From an uncultured Woeseiaceae bacterium (GTDB lineage Bacteria > Pseudomonadota > Gammaproteobacteria > Steroidobacterales > Woeseiaceae): a stretch of 40,454 nt of DNA. Of the stretch, positions 24,235-32,251 are shown piece after piece. The stretch is taken from positions 1 through 40,454 of the forward strand of contig CALDZH010000122.1 in assembly GCA_937944275.1 (NCBI GenBank), written 5' to 3'. Position numbers and translations under genes: made by a program. Under the pieces are notes generated by a model, which had not been told where the DNA came from, did not search any database, and saw only the letters and a program-made list of their open reading frames with translations. Each line of letters opens with the position of its first letter. The first letter of the stretch is position 1.

Positions 24235-25541
24235 TGAGTGACGCCCGAAGGGATGGCGCGGCCGCCCGATTTATCAAGACGGCCACGAAGATCGAATCGA
24301 ACGAGCTCACAGCAACACTGCTGTCATTCACGTTTGTGTTCGTGCTGATGACAGCCTATTTTATTCTGCGTCCGGTTCGAGACTCCTTGTCATCCGACTG
24401 GACCGACGAGCAGCTCAGCTGGCTCTGGACATCGACGTTTTTTGTGAGTGTCATTGCCGTGAGTATTTATGGCGCGGTCATCTCACGCATCCGCATGCGC
24501 GTCATTGTGCCGAGCATGTACGCATTCTTCGCCATCAGCTTCGTCGGATTCTACATCGCCGGCCGCACTCTCGGCGATAACGATCTCGTCAATCGCGCCT
24601 ACTATGTCTGGCTTAGTGTTTTCAGCCTCTATCACCTGTCCGTGTTCTGGACCTTCATGTCCGGGCTCTACAACAAGGAACAGGCCAAGCGCCTGTTTGC
24701 GATCATCGCCATGGGAGCGACAGCGGGTGCCATCGCAGGCCCCGCCATCGCGGCGTTATTCGCAGACCGGATTGGTAACCTGAATCTCCTGCTGATAGCG
24801 GCCGTTCTCCTTATGCTGCCGCTCGCTATTATCGGGCGCCTCGAGCAGTTGCGTATTTCCGATCTCGGCAATGAGGATGCCCAGACGGACCTCGCCGGCG
24901 GACGCGAACTGAGCGCCAACCCGTTTTCAGGTTTCAAGACTTTCGCCAGCAATCCTTACCTGCTGGCCATCGGCTTGTTCATCCTGCTATACGTTGTAAT
25001 GAATACCTTCATCTACTTCGAGTTGCGCAAGATGATGGGCGATTTCGATCGTGAGACGCGCACCCAGATCTGGGCCGGCATCGACCTGGCCGTGAACTCA
25101 CTGACCTTTGTGGTCGGGCTGTTCGTGACCGGACGGCTGGCGACGCGTGTCGGCATGCCGACGACGCTGGCGCTGATCCCGGTCTTCATGGTCGGTGGCT
25201 GGGTTGTCGTGGCGCTAAGTCCGGTGCTCGCGGTGCTTGCCGGTCTGCAGATTGTGCGGCGCGCGGGTAACTACGCCATTACGCGACCCGGGCGCGAGAT
25301 GCTGTTTACTGCTGTCGACGCCGACACGCGTTACAAGGCGAAACCGGTCATTGACGTCGTCGTGTATCGGGGCGGTGATATGGTGACGGCCTGGTTCTAC
25401 ACGGCGCTGACGACGGGCCTGGCAATGGGCACGGCGGGCGTTGCGGCCATGGCCGCTGTTGTCGCGGCAATCTGGGCCGGGGCGGGTATCTTCCTCGGCC
25501 GCAAGTATGACCGTGGTGGTGACCAGACAAATAGTGAGTAG
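24234..25541 (+). CDS. MFS-type membrane carrier (NTP/NDP-exchanger-like)
   Basis: The 435-residue protein has about 12 hydrophobic helices. After the first helix comes AYFILRPVRDSLSSDW, the pattern seen in bacterial relatives of the ADP/ATP carrier (Tlc) branch of the MFS superfamily. A cytoplasmic loop around 215-235 (DLGNEDAQTDLAGG) separates two six-helix halves, and RPGREMLFTAVDADTRYKAKPVIDVVVYRGGD (in parts, about 345-380) is another block conserved in this group. The substrate is unknown; nucleotide exchange should not be assumed for free-living bacteria. ATG 24234 overlaps the RAM gene stop; TTG 24231 is an alternative. Confidence 0.82.
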   Translation: MSDARRDGAAARFIKTATKIESNELTATLLSFTFVFVLMTAYFILRPVRDSLSSDWTDEQLSWLWTSTFFVSVIAVSIYGAVISRIRMRVIVPSMYAFFAISFVGFYIAGRTLGDNDLVNRAYYVWLSVFSLYHLSVFWTFMSGLYNKEQAKRLFAIIAMGATAGAIAGPAIAALFADRIGNLNLLLIAAVLLMLPLAIIGRLEQLRISDLGNEDAQTDLAGGRELSANPFSGFKTFASNPYLLAIGLFILLYVVMNTFIYFELRKMMGDFDRETRTQIWAGIDLAVNSLTFVVGLFVTGRLATRVGMPTTLALIPVFMVGGWVVVALSPVLAVLAGLQIVRRAGNYAITRPGREMLFTAVDADTRYKAKPVIDVVVYRGGDMVTAWFYTALTTGLAMGTAGVAAMAAVVAAIWAGAGIFLGRKYDRGGDQTNSE

Positions 25542-25560
25542 TCTGGTGGGGGATTGAGCT

Positions 25561-25884
25561 GTGGGATTGAGGAACACGACTACGATGCAGCGGCTGCTCT
25601 CGACGCTTGTGCATTGGGGCCTGTTCATCACCGTATTCGCGCAGCTGCTCGGTGGCGCGATGATGTCCGGAACAGCTGGCAGGGGCTTATCCCTGTTTGG
25701 ACTCACCTCTATTCCTCTACCGATCGCGAAAGATGAGTCAGGCCACGAGTTTTGGGAGGAGTTTCATGAGACTGTGTGGATACCCGTGGCTGTATTGATT
25801 GGCGTCCACATACTTGGGTCGCTCTACAGCCACTTCGGTCTGAAGAACGATGTCCTGCGCCGCATGACGCACGGCGTCAAATAA
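25561..25884 (+). CDS. Half-length cytochrome b561-like protein
   Basis: The protein is 107 residues from GTG 25561 or 99 from ATG 25585. It corresponds to the C-terminal half of bacterial cytochrome b561 (about 175-190 residues): LLSTLVHWGLFITVFAQLLGG as transmembrane helix 3, the SGTAGRGLSLFGL--IPLP loop, HEFWEEFHETVWIPVAVLIGVHI as helix 4, and the characteristic ending GLKNDVLRRM-HG. Helices 1 and 2, with their haem ligands, are absent; the preceding DNA is another gene's 3' end. Conserved His residues in both helices remain. It is either a natural two-helix haem protein that dimerises or a truncated gene still under an intact frame. Confidence 0.72.
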   Translation: MGLRNTTTMQRLLSTLVHWGLFITVFAQLLGGAMMSGTAGRGLSLFGLTSIPLPIAKDESGHEFWEEFHETVWIPVAVLIGVHILGSLYSHFGLKNDVLRRMTHGVK

Positions 25885-25920
25885 CATTGCGAGCGGCGCC
25901 TTGAGCATCGAGAGACCAGG

Positions 25921-26502
25921 ATGAAAAAAGCACCCAGTTATGAAACGCGGGAATTGCGCGAATTTGCTGAAGTGCTGCATGGGCGCCGAACGATCGATCA
26001 GTTCCTGCAGACACCGATTCCTGATGGTCTTGTATACGAGGCGATCGAGGCGGCCACCTGGGCCCCCAACCACTACGTATCCGAACCCTGGCGTTTCATT
26101 CTGCCAGGTAAGGAAACGGTCCGGCGCATCATCGACCTGTCTGCGGAGATAGTCACAGCTGCAAAGGGGACCGAGCTCGGCGAGCACAAGCGCAGGACGT
26201 GGAGTGAAAAGCCGGGCTGGCTCATAGTCACTTGTCCGCATTGCGATGACGCATTGCGAGAACGGGAGGACTACGCCGCGTGCTGTACCGCAGTGCAGAA
26301 CTTCATGTTGTATATGTGGAAAGCAGGTGTCGGTTCGAAGTGGACGACAGGCCCCGTTACGCGCGACGCACGGTTCTTCGATATTATTGGCGTGAACCCG
26401 GAGGCCGCCTTCGTCGTCGGAATGCTCTGGTTCGGCTATCCGAAAGTCACCCCGACTCAGTCGCGCACTGCCGTTAACGACGTAGTGACAGAGTTGCCCT
26501 GA
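25921..26502 (+). CDS. Nitroreductase-family FMN oxidoreductase
   Basis: The 193-residue protein shows the nitroreductase pattern: HGRRTIDQF (about 20-28), where the Arg residues contact FMN phosphate, then EAATWAPNHYVSEPWRF (41-57) and the later AVQNFMLYMWKAGVGSKW (about 124-141) and GVNPEAAFVVGMLWFGYP (155-172). Family members reduce nitro compounds, quinones or enones with NAD(P)H; the specific substrate is unknown. A CCAGG lies directly before the ATG and AGAGA a little further upstream. It stands between the b561-like gene and the RND exporter, with separate spacing on each side. Confidence 0.87.
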   Translation: MKKAPSYETRELREFAEVLHGRRTIDQFLQTPIPDGLVYEAIEAATWAPNHYVSEPWRFILPGKETVRRIIDLSAEIVTAAKGTELGEHKRRTWSEKPGWLIVTCPHCDDALREREDYAACCTAVQNFMLYMWKAGVGSKWTTGPVTRDARFFDIIGVNPEAAFVVGMLWFGYPKVTPTQSRTAVNDVVTELP

Positions 26503-26547
26503 ATGTCGCGTCGATTCTTGAACAGACTCCACAGGCGCGTCTAAACG

Positions 26548-28833
26548 ATGGTTGAGCAATTCATTCGACTGCTGCTTGCGAGTCGATGGGTTGTGCTTGT
26601 CCTGCTGGTCGCAGTTGTTGTTGTCTCGGCAGCTTCTGTTTCCCGGATCAAATTCGACAACTCGATCGAGGCGTGGTTTCTGGATGAAGACCCCAGTCTT
26701 GCTATCTACGATCATTTCTCCGAGACATTTAACGCGGATCAAATTGTTATCGTAGGCCTGTTTGCGGAGGACGTATTCGACGCCGATGTCCTCGCCGCTA
26801 TCGATCAAATCTCTGTCGCCGTGGCACAGCTCAGGTTCGCTGATCGTGTGCAATCAATTACGCACACTTCTTTAGTGGAGAGAATTGGTGGCTTCGATAC
26901 ACCGAATTTTCGCGAACAGATTCTGGCGAGTCCGTTACAGCGAAGCCTGTTGTTATCCCCTGACAACAATGCGACCGCTATCGTCGTGCACTATGCGCGA
27001 GAGGGCAACACGTTTAGAGAAAAACAGGAATTCGTTAATGCGCTACGCGAAATTGTGGGTACTGCCACGGTGGGCGCAGACATCGACGTCGCGATAAGCG
27101 GTGCGCCGGTCCTGGGTGAGGCCGGCCAGACCCGCAACAATGCGGACCTGCGGATCCTCATTCCAGCGATGATTGCTGTCATCGTCATTATTGCCTTCGG
27201 TCTGTTCCAGAGCGTGGTCATGACTTTGCTGCCGTTGGGTGTCAGTGGTGTTGCAGTGTTGTTCGCATACGGACTAATGGCTGCCGCTGGATGGCGCATG
27301 ACTATGATATCGGTCATCCTCATTCCGCTGATCCTGGCGGTGGGCGTCGCGCATTCCGTGCATGTGATCAACCGGTATCGGCTAAATTTCGAAAATGGGC
27401 TCGACAACGAGGCGGCGGTCGTCGACAGTATCAGAAGACTTGCCAGACCGTGCTTCTTTACCAGCATAACAACCGTTATTGGTTTGCTTTCTTTACTCGT
27501 AAGTGAACTTGAGCCCGTACACGAGTTTGCAGTGACGGCGGCTGCAGGAGTCTTTGCGGCCTTTGTCATCAGCATGACGTTCCTGCCTGTCATGCTGCTC
27601 CTGCGTCGACGCAAACTGCATTACCGGCCTACTATCGCCGGGAGTATCGTGGATAATTTACTGGCCCTGGTTTATCGGGCCTCGTCGGCTCATCCTCGTA
27701 AAATCGTCATACTGTGCCTGCTCGTGGGTGTCGGATTTACATGGCTAGCCGTCCGCGTCGAGACCGGGCTCGATCCAATGTCATGGATTCGTCACGATGA
27801 TCCGATTCGGGTTGATACTCAACGGATCGACAGCGCGTTCGGCGGCGCGTTGTCCCTCGAGTTCCTTCTGACCTCGCAGGACGGTCAACTTGATGAGCCG
27901 GATATTCTGCGCCGCATGGAGGCGTTTCAGGACTGGTTAGTGGCAAACAGCAAGGTTGCGAAAGCAACGTCGGTCGCAGACCTGGTCAAGGAAGCAGCAA
28001 GGGTTGCACGGGGCGCGGGCCAAAGCGGCTTCGACTTACCAAAGACCCGGTTCCTGACGACTGAGTTGCTCGGCAAGTTACGTAGCGACGAGCAGCTGGG
28101 GCCGTGGGTAACGCCAACGTACACAGAAGCCCGCATAGCGGCGCGAGTGCCGCTGTCGTCCGCCCAGGAAATCATTGATGAAATTCCGGCTATAGAACAG
28201 CGTATCGCGCAAAGTTTTGAGGGCTCTGGCGTGACGGTTGCATTGACCGGGCACGCAGTGCTGGCCAGCAAAATGCAGACCCATATGCTCGACAGCCAGC
28301 TGCAAAGTTTTGGCGTGGCGCTGGGTGTGGTCTCACTTGTGATGATCCTGCTCTTGAGGTCTGCGGCACTGGGTCTATTAGCCATGGTTCCAAACCTGCT
28401 GCCAATTGCCATTGGACTGGGCGCGATGACCCTGCTCGATATTCCGCTGAATCCGGCTACTGTCATGATCGCAGCCGTTGCGCTGGGCATTGTGGTTGAT
28501 GACACAGTCCACCTCATGACGGCATTCGAACGAGGCGTGCGCAACGCTGGGAAGGTTGGGGCCGCGATCAAGTCGACTTTGCTTGAGGTCGGTCAGCCGG
28601 TTATGGTAACCAGCGTCCTGCTGGTCGCGGGATTCTCAACACTAATTCTTGGCAGCTTCCTGCCAACCCGACAGGTTGGTGGGCTCGTCGCGCTGATAGT
28701 CGCGGCCGCGCTGGTAACCGACCTTGTTTTTTTGCCGGCGATTCTGCGTGCCCTGCCCGACGAACTGATCACGAAATCACTCGGTCGGGATTCTCATTCG
28801 CCTGGTCAGGACATGTCCGACCTGCCGAAATAA
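26548..28833 (+). CDS. MMPL/RND-superfamily exporter
   Basis: The 761-residue inner-membrane protein has the two-fold RND plan: helix 1 at about 7-30, a periplasmic domain, helices 2-6 (about 200-355) with the GVAHSVHVINRY segment, helix 7 near 388, a second periplasmic domain, and helices 8-12 (about 595-745) with ALGIVVDDTVHLM. This MMPL/HpnN-like branch moves lipids or hydrophobic metabolites and lacks the long beta-rich domains of drug exporters. Its last 28 bp overlap the convergent GH3 gene, so it may export the product of the adjoining radical SAM cluster, but it is not in an operon with it. Confidence 0.88.
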   Translation: MVEQFIRLLLASRWVVLVLLVAVVVVSAASVSRIKFDNSIEAWFLDEDPSLAIYDHFSETFNADQIVIVGLFAEDVFDADVLAAIDQISVAVAQLRFADRVQSITHTSLVERIGGFDTPNFREQILASPLQRSLLLSPDNNATAIVVHYAREGNTFREKQEFVNALREIVGTATVGADIDVAISGAPVLGEAGQTRNNADLRILIPAMIAVIVIIAFGLFQSVVMTLLPLGVSGVAVLFAYGLMAAAGWRMTMISVILIPLILAVGVAHSVHVINRYRLNFENGLDNEAAVVDSIRRLARPCFFTSITTVIGLLSLLVSELEPVHEFAVTAAAGVFAAFVISMTFLPVMLLLRRRKLHYRPTIAGSIVDNLLALVYRASSAHPRKIVILCLLVGVGFTWLAVRVETGLDPMSWIRHDDPIRVDTQRIDSAFGGALSLEFLLTSQDGQLDEPDILRRMEAFQDWLVANSKVAKATSVADLVKEAARVARGAGQSGFDLPKTRFLTTELLGKLRSDEQLGPWVTPTYTEARIAARVPLSSAQEIIDEIPAIEQRIAQSFEGSGVTVALTGHAVLASKMQTHMLDSQLQSFGVALGVVSLVMILLLRSAALGLLAMVPNLLPIAIGLGAMTLLDIPLNPATVMIAAVALGIVVDDTVHLMTAFERGVRNAGKVGAAIKSTLLEVGQPVMVTSVLLVAGFSTLILGSFLPTRQVGGLVALIVAAALVTDLVFLPAILRALPDELITKSLGRDSHSPGQDMSDLPK

Positions 28834-30398
28834 TCAGACCAGTCAGTATTCCTGTTGAGAGGTGAAGGCTTGATGTCTCCTAAACGCATTCCCTTATTTA
28901 CAAGCGCACCCGTGTAGACGTCATAGGCGTTTTCGGAAACCCTGTTGACTCGAACTGGCCGAAGTTGGCCGAGTCGGACACACAGGTCATAGTGATGGCT
29001 GCGCCGGAGCTGTTCCTCCAGCACTGCGGCAAACTGTTTCGGAAGCTCATCAGCAGATTCTACATACAACGAATAGCCCGGCGAGGCGTCCGGGTTGTCG
29101 AGGGCAAGCATCGCGAATCGTGGCTTGATTTCAAATCGGGTAAACACAACCTCCAGGCAGTCAGCCACGAACGCCTCATTAAGTTTTTCCCCGCAGTGAT
29201 CCGAGACATTGTCGGCCTTGCCGATGAAGCGCAGGCTCGGTATGCCCTTGTAGAATCCGGTCACCTCGACCTGGTCCCGCAATGCGTAGCGATACAGTCC
29301 TCCACCAGTGGTGACGATCAGTGTGTAGGTGCATTTATTCTTTAGCGACCAGGCCGGGTGAACGCTACCGCCCTCATCCTGGAATTCAAAAAAGTGGCTA
29401 CGAATAGCCAAAGGATGATGTCGCTCAAGGGGGAGTGTTACAAAAGCCTCAGTAGCGACGATACCCTTGGGTTGCAGTTTTACGCCGGGAAACTCTGCGC
29501 GCAGGTCCGGCAAGTAATGCGCGGCGTGGGCATCCCCCCAGCAGCTGATCATCGCAAGGTTCGGCCACAGGGCAGCTGGATTGTCGGGTCCGAGCCGGGC
29601 GAGTTCGCGACTGCGAGGTTCGTCCCTCGCGATGCGTAATGTCGGCGTACTCAGACCCGAGCCCAGGTCATCGAGCAAAATCGACCAGTTGCTCCGCAGG
29701 TAGCGAAGCAGCAAAAGAATAAAAGATGGATGCCAGGCTGACATCAAGCGCAGATCACGGCACTTCAGCAGTGATAACAACGTCAGTCGCCAGAACGTGT
29801 CCATGTCGGTTACACCGCGGAGTTGCGGTGGTGTCGCCAGTGTGAGGTTGACGAGGTGCCGCGCAAACCCTCCGAGATAGGCGCTGTCTTCGTCGAAACC
29901 GATAGGTACGCTGGATTCTTGCGCGCGATTGCGCTGTGCGGGTGGTGTCAGGCTCCAGTATGCGCGGCCGGTCTTGAGGGCGGGTACTTCAAAAAACACG
30001 TTCGATATCCAGACCGCTACGGCACGACTGAATTCTGCCTGCAGCCGGCGCGTGTAGGGAATCCACTTTTCCGCCCCCGAGGAACCGCTCGAAGGTTCAA
30101 GAAGCTTGACGGGTTCTGCAGTCAGAACATTGTGTGCGCCGGAAGCGATCTGGCTGATCCACGGCTCGAAATCCTCATAGGGGCGCACGGGGACCATTTC
30201 CGCAAAATCTTCCCAGCTGCGTATCTCCGAAAAACGATGGTCCTTTCCGAAATCGGTGGCGGCATTGTCGCGGACATAGCGTGATAACAGCTGTCGCTGT
30301 GTTTCCTCGATCTTCGTTGCGGCATGCCTGAAGCGCATCCACTCCGGCAGGCTTGCCGCAAGCCAGAGATTGTTGGCGATGGCGGGCCCGAGCTTCAA
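28806..30398 (-). CDS. GH3-family acyl-amido synthetase
   Basis: GH3 enzymes adenylate a carboxylic acid and join it to an amino acid or amine; they are best known from plant hormone conjugation. The 530-residue protein has the family's motifs in order: phosphate loop EPSSGSSGAEKWIPYT (101-116), GIVATEAFVTLP (312-323), GGGLYRYALRDQVEVTGF (365-382) and RFIGKADNVSDHCGEKLNE (390-408) with the likely catalytic Lys in GEKLNE. The third motif has YALRDQ where plant enzymes read Y-LGD; the key Asp (375) is kept. Last gene of the minus-strand operon; its start overlaps the upstream GNAT-like gene by 4 bp (ATGA). The acyl substrate and amine are unknown. Confidence 0.88.
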   Translation of the reverse strand: MKLGPAIANNLWLAASLPEWMRFRHAATKIEETQRQLLSRYVRDNAATDFGKDHRFSEIRSWEDFAEMVPVRPYEDFEPWISQIASGAHNVLTAEPVKLLEPSSGSSGAEKWIPYTRRLQAEFSRAVAVWISNVFFEVPALKTGRAYWSLTPPAQRNRAQESSVPIGFDEDSAYLGGFARHLVNLTLATPPQLRGVTDMDTFWRLTLLSLLKCRDLRLMSAWHPSFILLLLRYLRSNWSILLDDLGSGLSTPTLRIARDEPRSRELARLGPDNPAALWPNLAMISCWGDAHAAHYLPDLRAEFPGVKLQPKGIVATEAFVTLPLERHHPLAIRSHFFEFQDEGGSVHPAWSLKNKCTYTLIVTTGGGLYRYALRDQVEVTGFYKGIPSLRFIGKADNVSDHCGEKLNEAFVADCLEVVFTRFEIKPRFAMLALDNPDASPGYSLYVESADELPKQFAAVLEEQLRRSHHYDLCVRLGQLRPVRVNRVSENAYDVYTGALVNKGMRLGDIKPSPLNRNTDWSDYFGRSDMS

Positions 30399-31123
30399 TC
30401 GTCTGTATCAGGGAACAGCTTGCGTCCCTTCGTCCACATGCGTCGTCCCAGGCGAGTTAACTCGTCTTCGGCAAGAATGGAGAAGCATACGAGCTCGTCG
30501 CCGCGCTCGTGCCCCGGATTACGTTCGGCAAAGTACTTGATATGAGGGTCCGACAGCCGATTCTCAGGGATGCCACGATAGCCGCTTTTAAGAATAGCCG
30601 GAGCGTCGAGGCGCACGACGCCGGTTTCCGGGTTGTAGTTGTTTCCGAATCGCGCGCTTGCCACGGTGTCCATTATCAATTGGATATTGCCTGGAGTGTG
30701 CTTGTCATAGCGCGGGTAGAACGATGCACTATAGACGGGCAGGAATCGATAGGTCCGGTAGCCGGAGACCAGAAGGAACCAGTACAGACGTTCCCTTCGA
30801 TACAGGCGGCGAAGATAGTCGATAGCGCCCATCCAGTAGTAGCTCAGCGCTGAGTCGCTCCAGGTTTCGCTGTCGACCACGGTGTCTCCGGAGTAGACGA
30901 CAGCAATGGTCTGGCCGTCGACCTCGACATCGTAGATGTCCATGCTTGAAAACCCGCACAACACGCCATTTTCATTCTGCAGCAGAAGTACCCAGTTTTT
31001 TCGTTCCAGATCCCGATTAAAGACATCGAATGAAACGCCATCAAACTGCTGGCAAAACAGATCGTACATCGAGACTCGCATCTTTGAGCCTGTTTCTTCG
31101 CGTCTTACGACCTTTCCTTTCAC
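30395..31123 (-). CDS. GNAT-fold putative acyltransferase, short
   Basis: I place this 242-residue protein in the GNAT superfamily with moderate confidence. Residues 30-80 give the expected strand-strand-strand pattern (KNWVLLLQNENGVLCGFSSMDIYDVEVDG then IAVVYSGDTVVD, given in parts), and a helix with YYWMGAIDYLRRLYRRERLYWFLLVSGYRTYRFLP (in parts, 93-129) follows. The conserved Q/R-x-x-G-x-G/A acetyl-CoA loop is not evident, so the donor may be an acyl carrier or the protein may not be catalytic. It overlaps both neighbours by 4 bp, so it is an integral part of the minus operon. The C-terminal 90 residues are not recognised. Confidence 0.72.
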   Translation of the reverse strand: MKGKVVRREETGSKMRVSMYDLFCQQFDGVSFDVFNRDLERKNWVLLLQNENGVLCGFSSMDIYDVEVDGQTIAVVYSGDTVVDSETWSDSALSYYWMGAIDYLRRLYRRERLYWFLLVSGYRTYRFLPVYSASFYPRYDKHTPGNIQLIMDTVASARFGNNYNPETGVVRLDAPAILKSGYRGIPENRLSDPHIKYFAERNPGHERGDELVCFSILAEDELTRLGRRMWTKGRKLFPDTDD

Positions 31124-32238
31124 AGGATAGCGACCTCCGGATGCGGGATACGGTCATCCAGCATGCTTACTGCTTCTGCACCATCTTCCCAAAAGACCAC
31201 ATAGATTACGCTAACGTATTCATGACTGGTAAACCGCTTGCGAATGACATTAGCCAGCGGGTTTCTTGCTGCGAAGGAAATCATGACGTAGTCAAGGTCC
31301 TTCCTCATGGCTTGTTCGCATCCGGCTGCGACAAGAGCGATCAGTGATTCCTCATCGTCCTCGTTTACCGCGACGTGTGACAGAAACGCACTTTCGAGCT
31401 TCGCTCCCGGAAACGGCAGGCGCGGCCGGCCGATGAAAGGAGCGACGATATTGAGCAGCGGCCGGACTCTGCTCAACCTGGTCGAGTAACCACGAATGAC
31501 CGTTTGTTTGAATGCTCTTTGATCCCACAAAGCGAGGCAGCTGCGCACATCATCGCCGTGCCGGCAGAGCAGAAAGTCCTCTGGCGCAAGACCGCGGCAG
31601 CGTGTCGCCGAGCCCAGTACTTCCTCGGTCCAGGCGGGATGAAACTGGTAGCGGGCGCCGCTTTCCGCGAGCTTCGCGGCGATGTTCGTCATCTGCTGCT
31701 TACTCGCACGGGCAACATCGCACGACGCCTGGCGACGGCGGCGCGCGCCGAGCCTCGCTGGAATCGTGAACGTGACCATCGTCTCCAATGGCCGGTATGC
31801 GGGCATGTCACCCAGACCAGCTTCAAGCAGGCGCCGGGCACGGTGGTTATCTTCAATGATCGTCGTCAGGTAAAACGAGACGTCGCCGGCCTCGTGAAAC
31901 TGTCGCATCTTTCGGTACGACCCCAGCAGAAGCTTGCGACGCGCCTTCAGGCCGCCCTGCGCCCGAAGTTCGCCGAAGTAGCCAATGCGTTGCGCCGTGC
32001 CATTGATGTAAGTTTCAAGTTCGAACCGGCCGCCTGACGCGATCAGCTCTCTCGGTTCGCCGCCAAAAGCCAGCATCATCTGGAATTGGTCACCGGAGAT
32101 GCCGGCCGCATGGAATGCGTTGGGCTCTCGCTCGAGGGAGACATGAATATCGCCGGTGAGCGGGTTGTCTCTTAGCAACCTGCGCAACTGTGGTTCAGTG
32201 GCCTCGGTCGCAGCCTCAAATGTCAATTCCGTTGACAT
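31120..32238 (-). CDS. GNAT-fold putative acyltransferase, two-domain
   Basis: The 372-residue protein appears to hold two GNAT-like domains. In the first, IGYFGELRAQGG, then SYRKMRQFHEAG and YLTTIIEDNHRARRLLEAG (about 85-145) reproduce the strand-4 / helix / strand-5 / N-x-x-A-x-x-L pattern of the superfamily. In the second (about 190-365), AFLSHVAVNEDD, a helix around AAGCEQAMRKDLDYVMISFAARNPL and IYVVFWEDG are comparable. A start further upstream (32334) lies within the radical SAM gene; ATG 32238, 13 bp after that gene's stop, begins a coherent N-terminus (MSTELTFEAATE). Substrate unknown; probably acyl transfer within the cluster's pathway. Confidence 0.75.
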   Translation of the reverse strand: MSTELTFEAATEATEPQLRRLLRDNPLTGDIHVSLEREPNAFHAAGISGDQFQMMLAFGGEPRELIASGGRFELETYINGTAQRIGYFGELRAQGGLKARRKLLLGSYRKMRQFHEAGDVSFYLTTIIEDNHRARRLLEAGLGDMPAYRPLETMVTFTIPARLGARRRRQASCDVARASKQQMTNIAAKLAESGARYQFHPAWTEEVLGSATRCRGLAPEDFLLCRHGDDVRSCLALWDQRAFKQTVIRGYSTRLSRVRPLLNIVAPFIGRPRLPFPGAKLESAFLSHVAVNEDDEESLIALVAAGCEQAMRKDLDYVMISFAARNPLANVIRKRFTSHEYVSVIYVVFWEDGAEAVSMLDDRIPHPEVAIL

Positions 32239-32251
32239 GCTCTTGATCTGA

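Noticed and set aside
25738-26853. Minus-strand open frame of 371 codons
   Set aside because: It runs across three convincing plus-strand genes (b561-like, nitroreductase, RND) and shows no domain.
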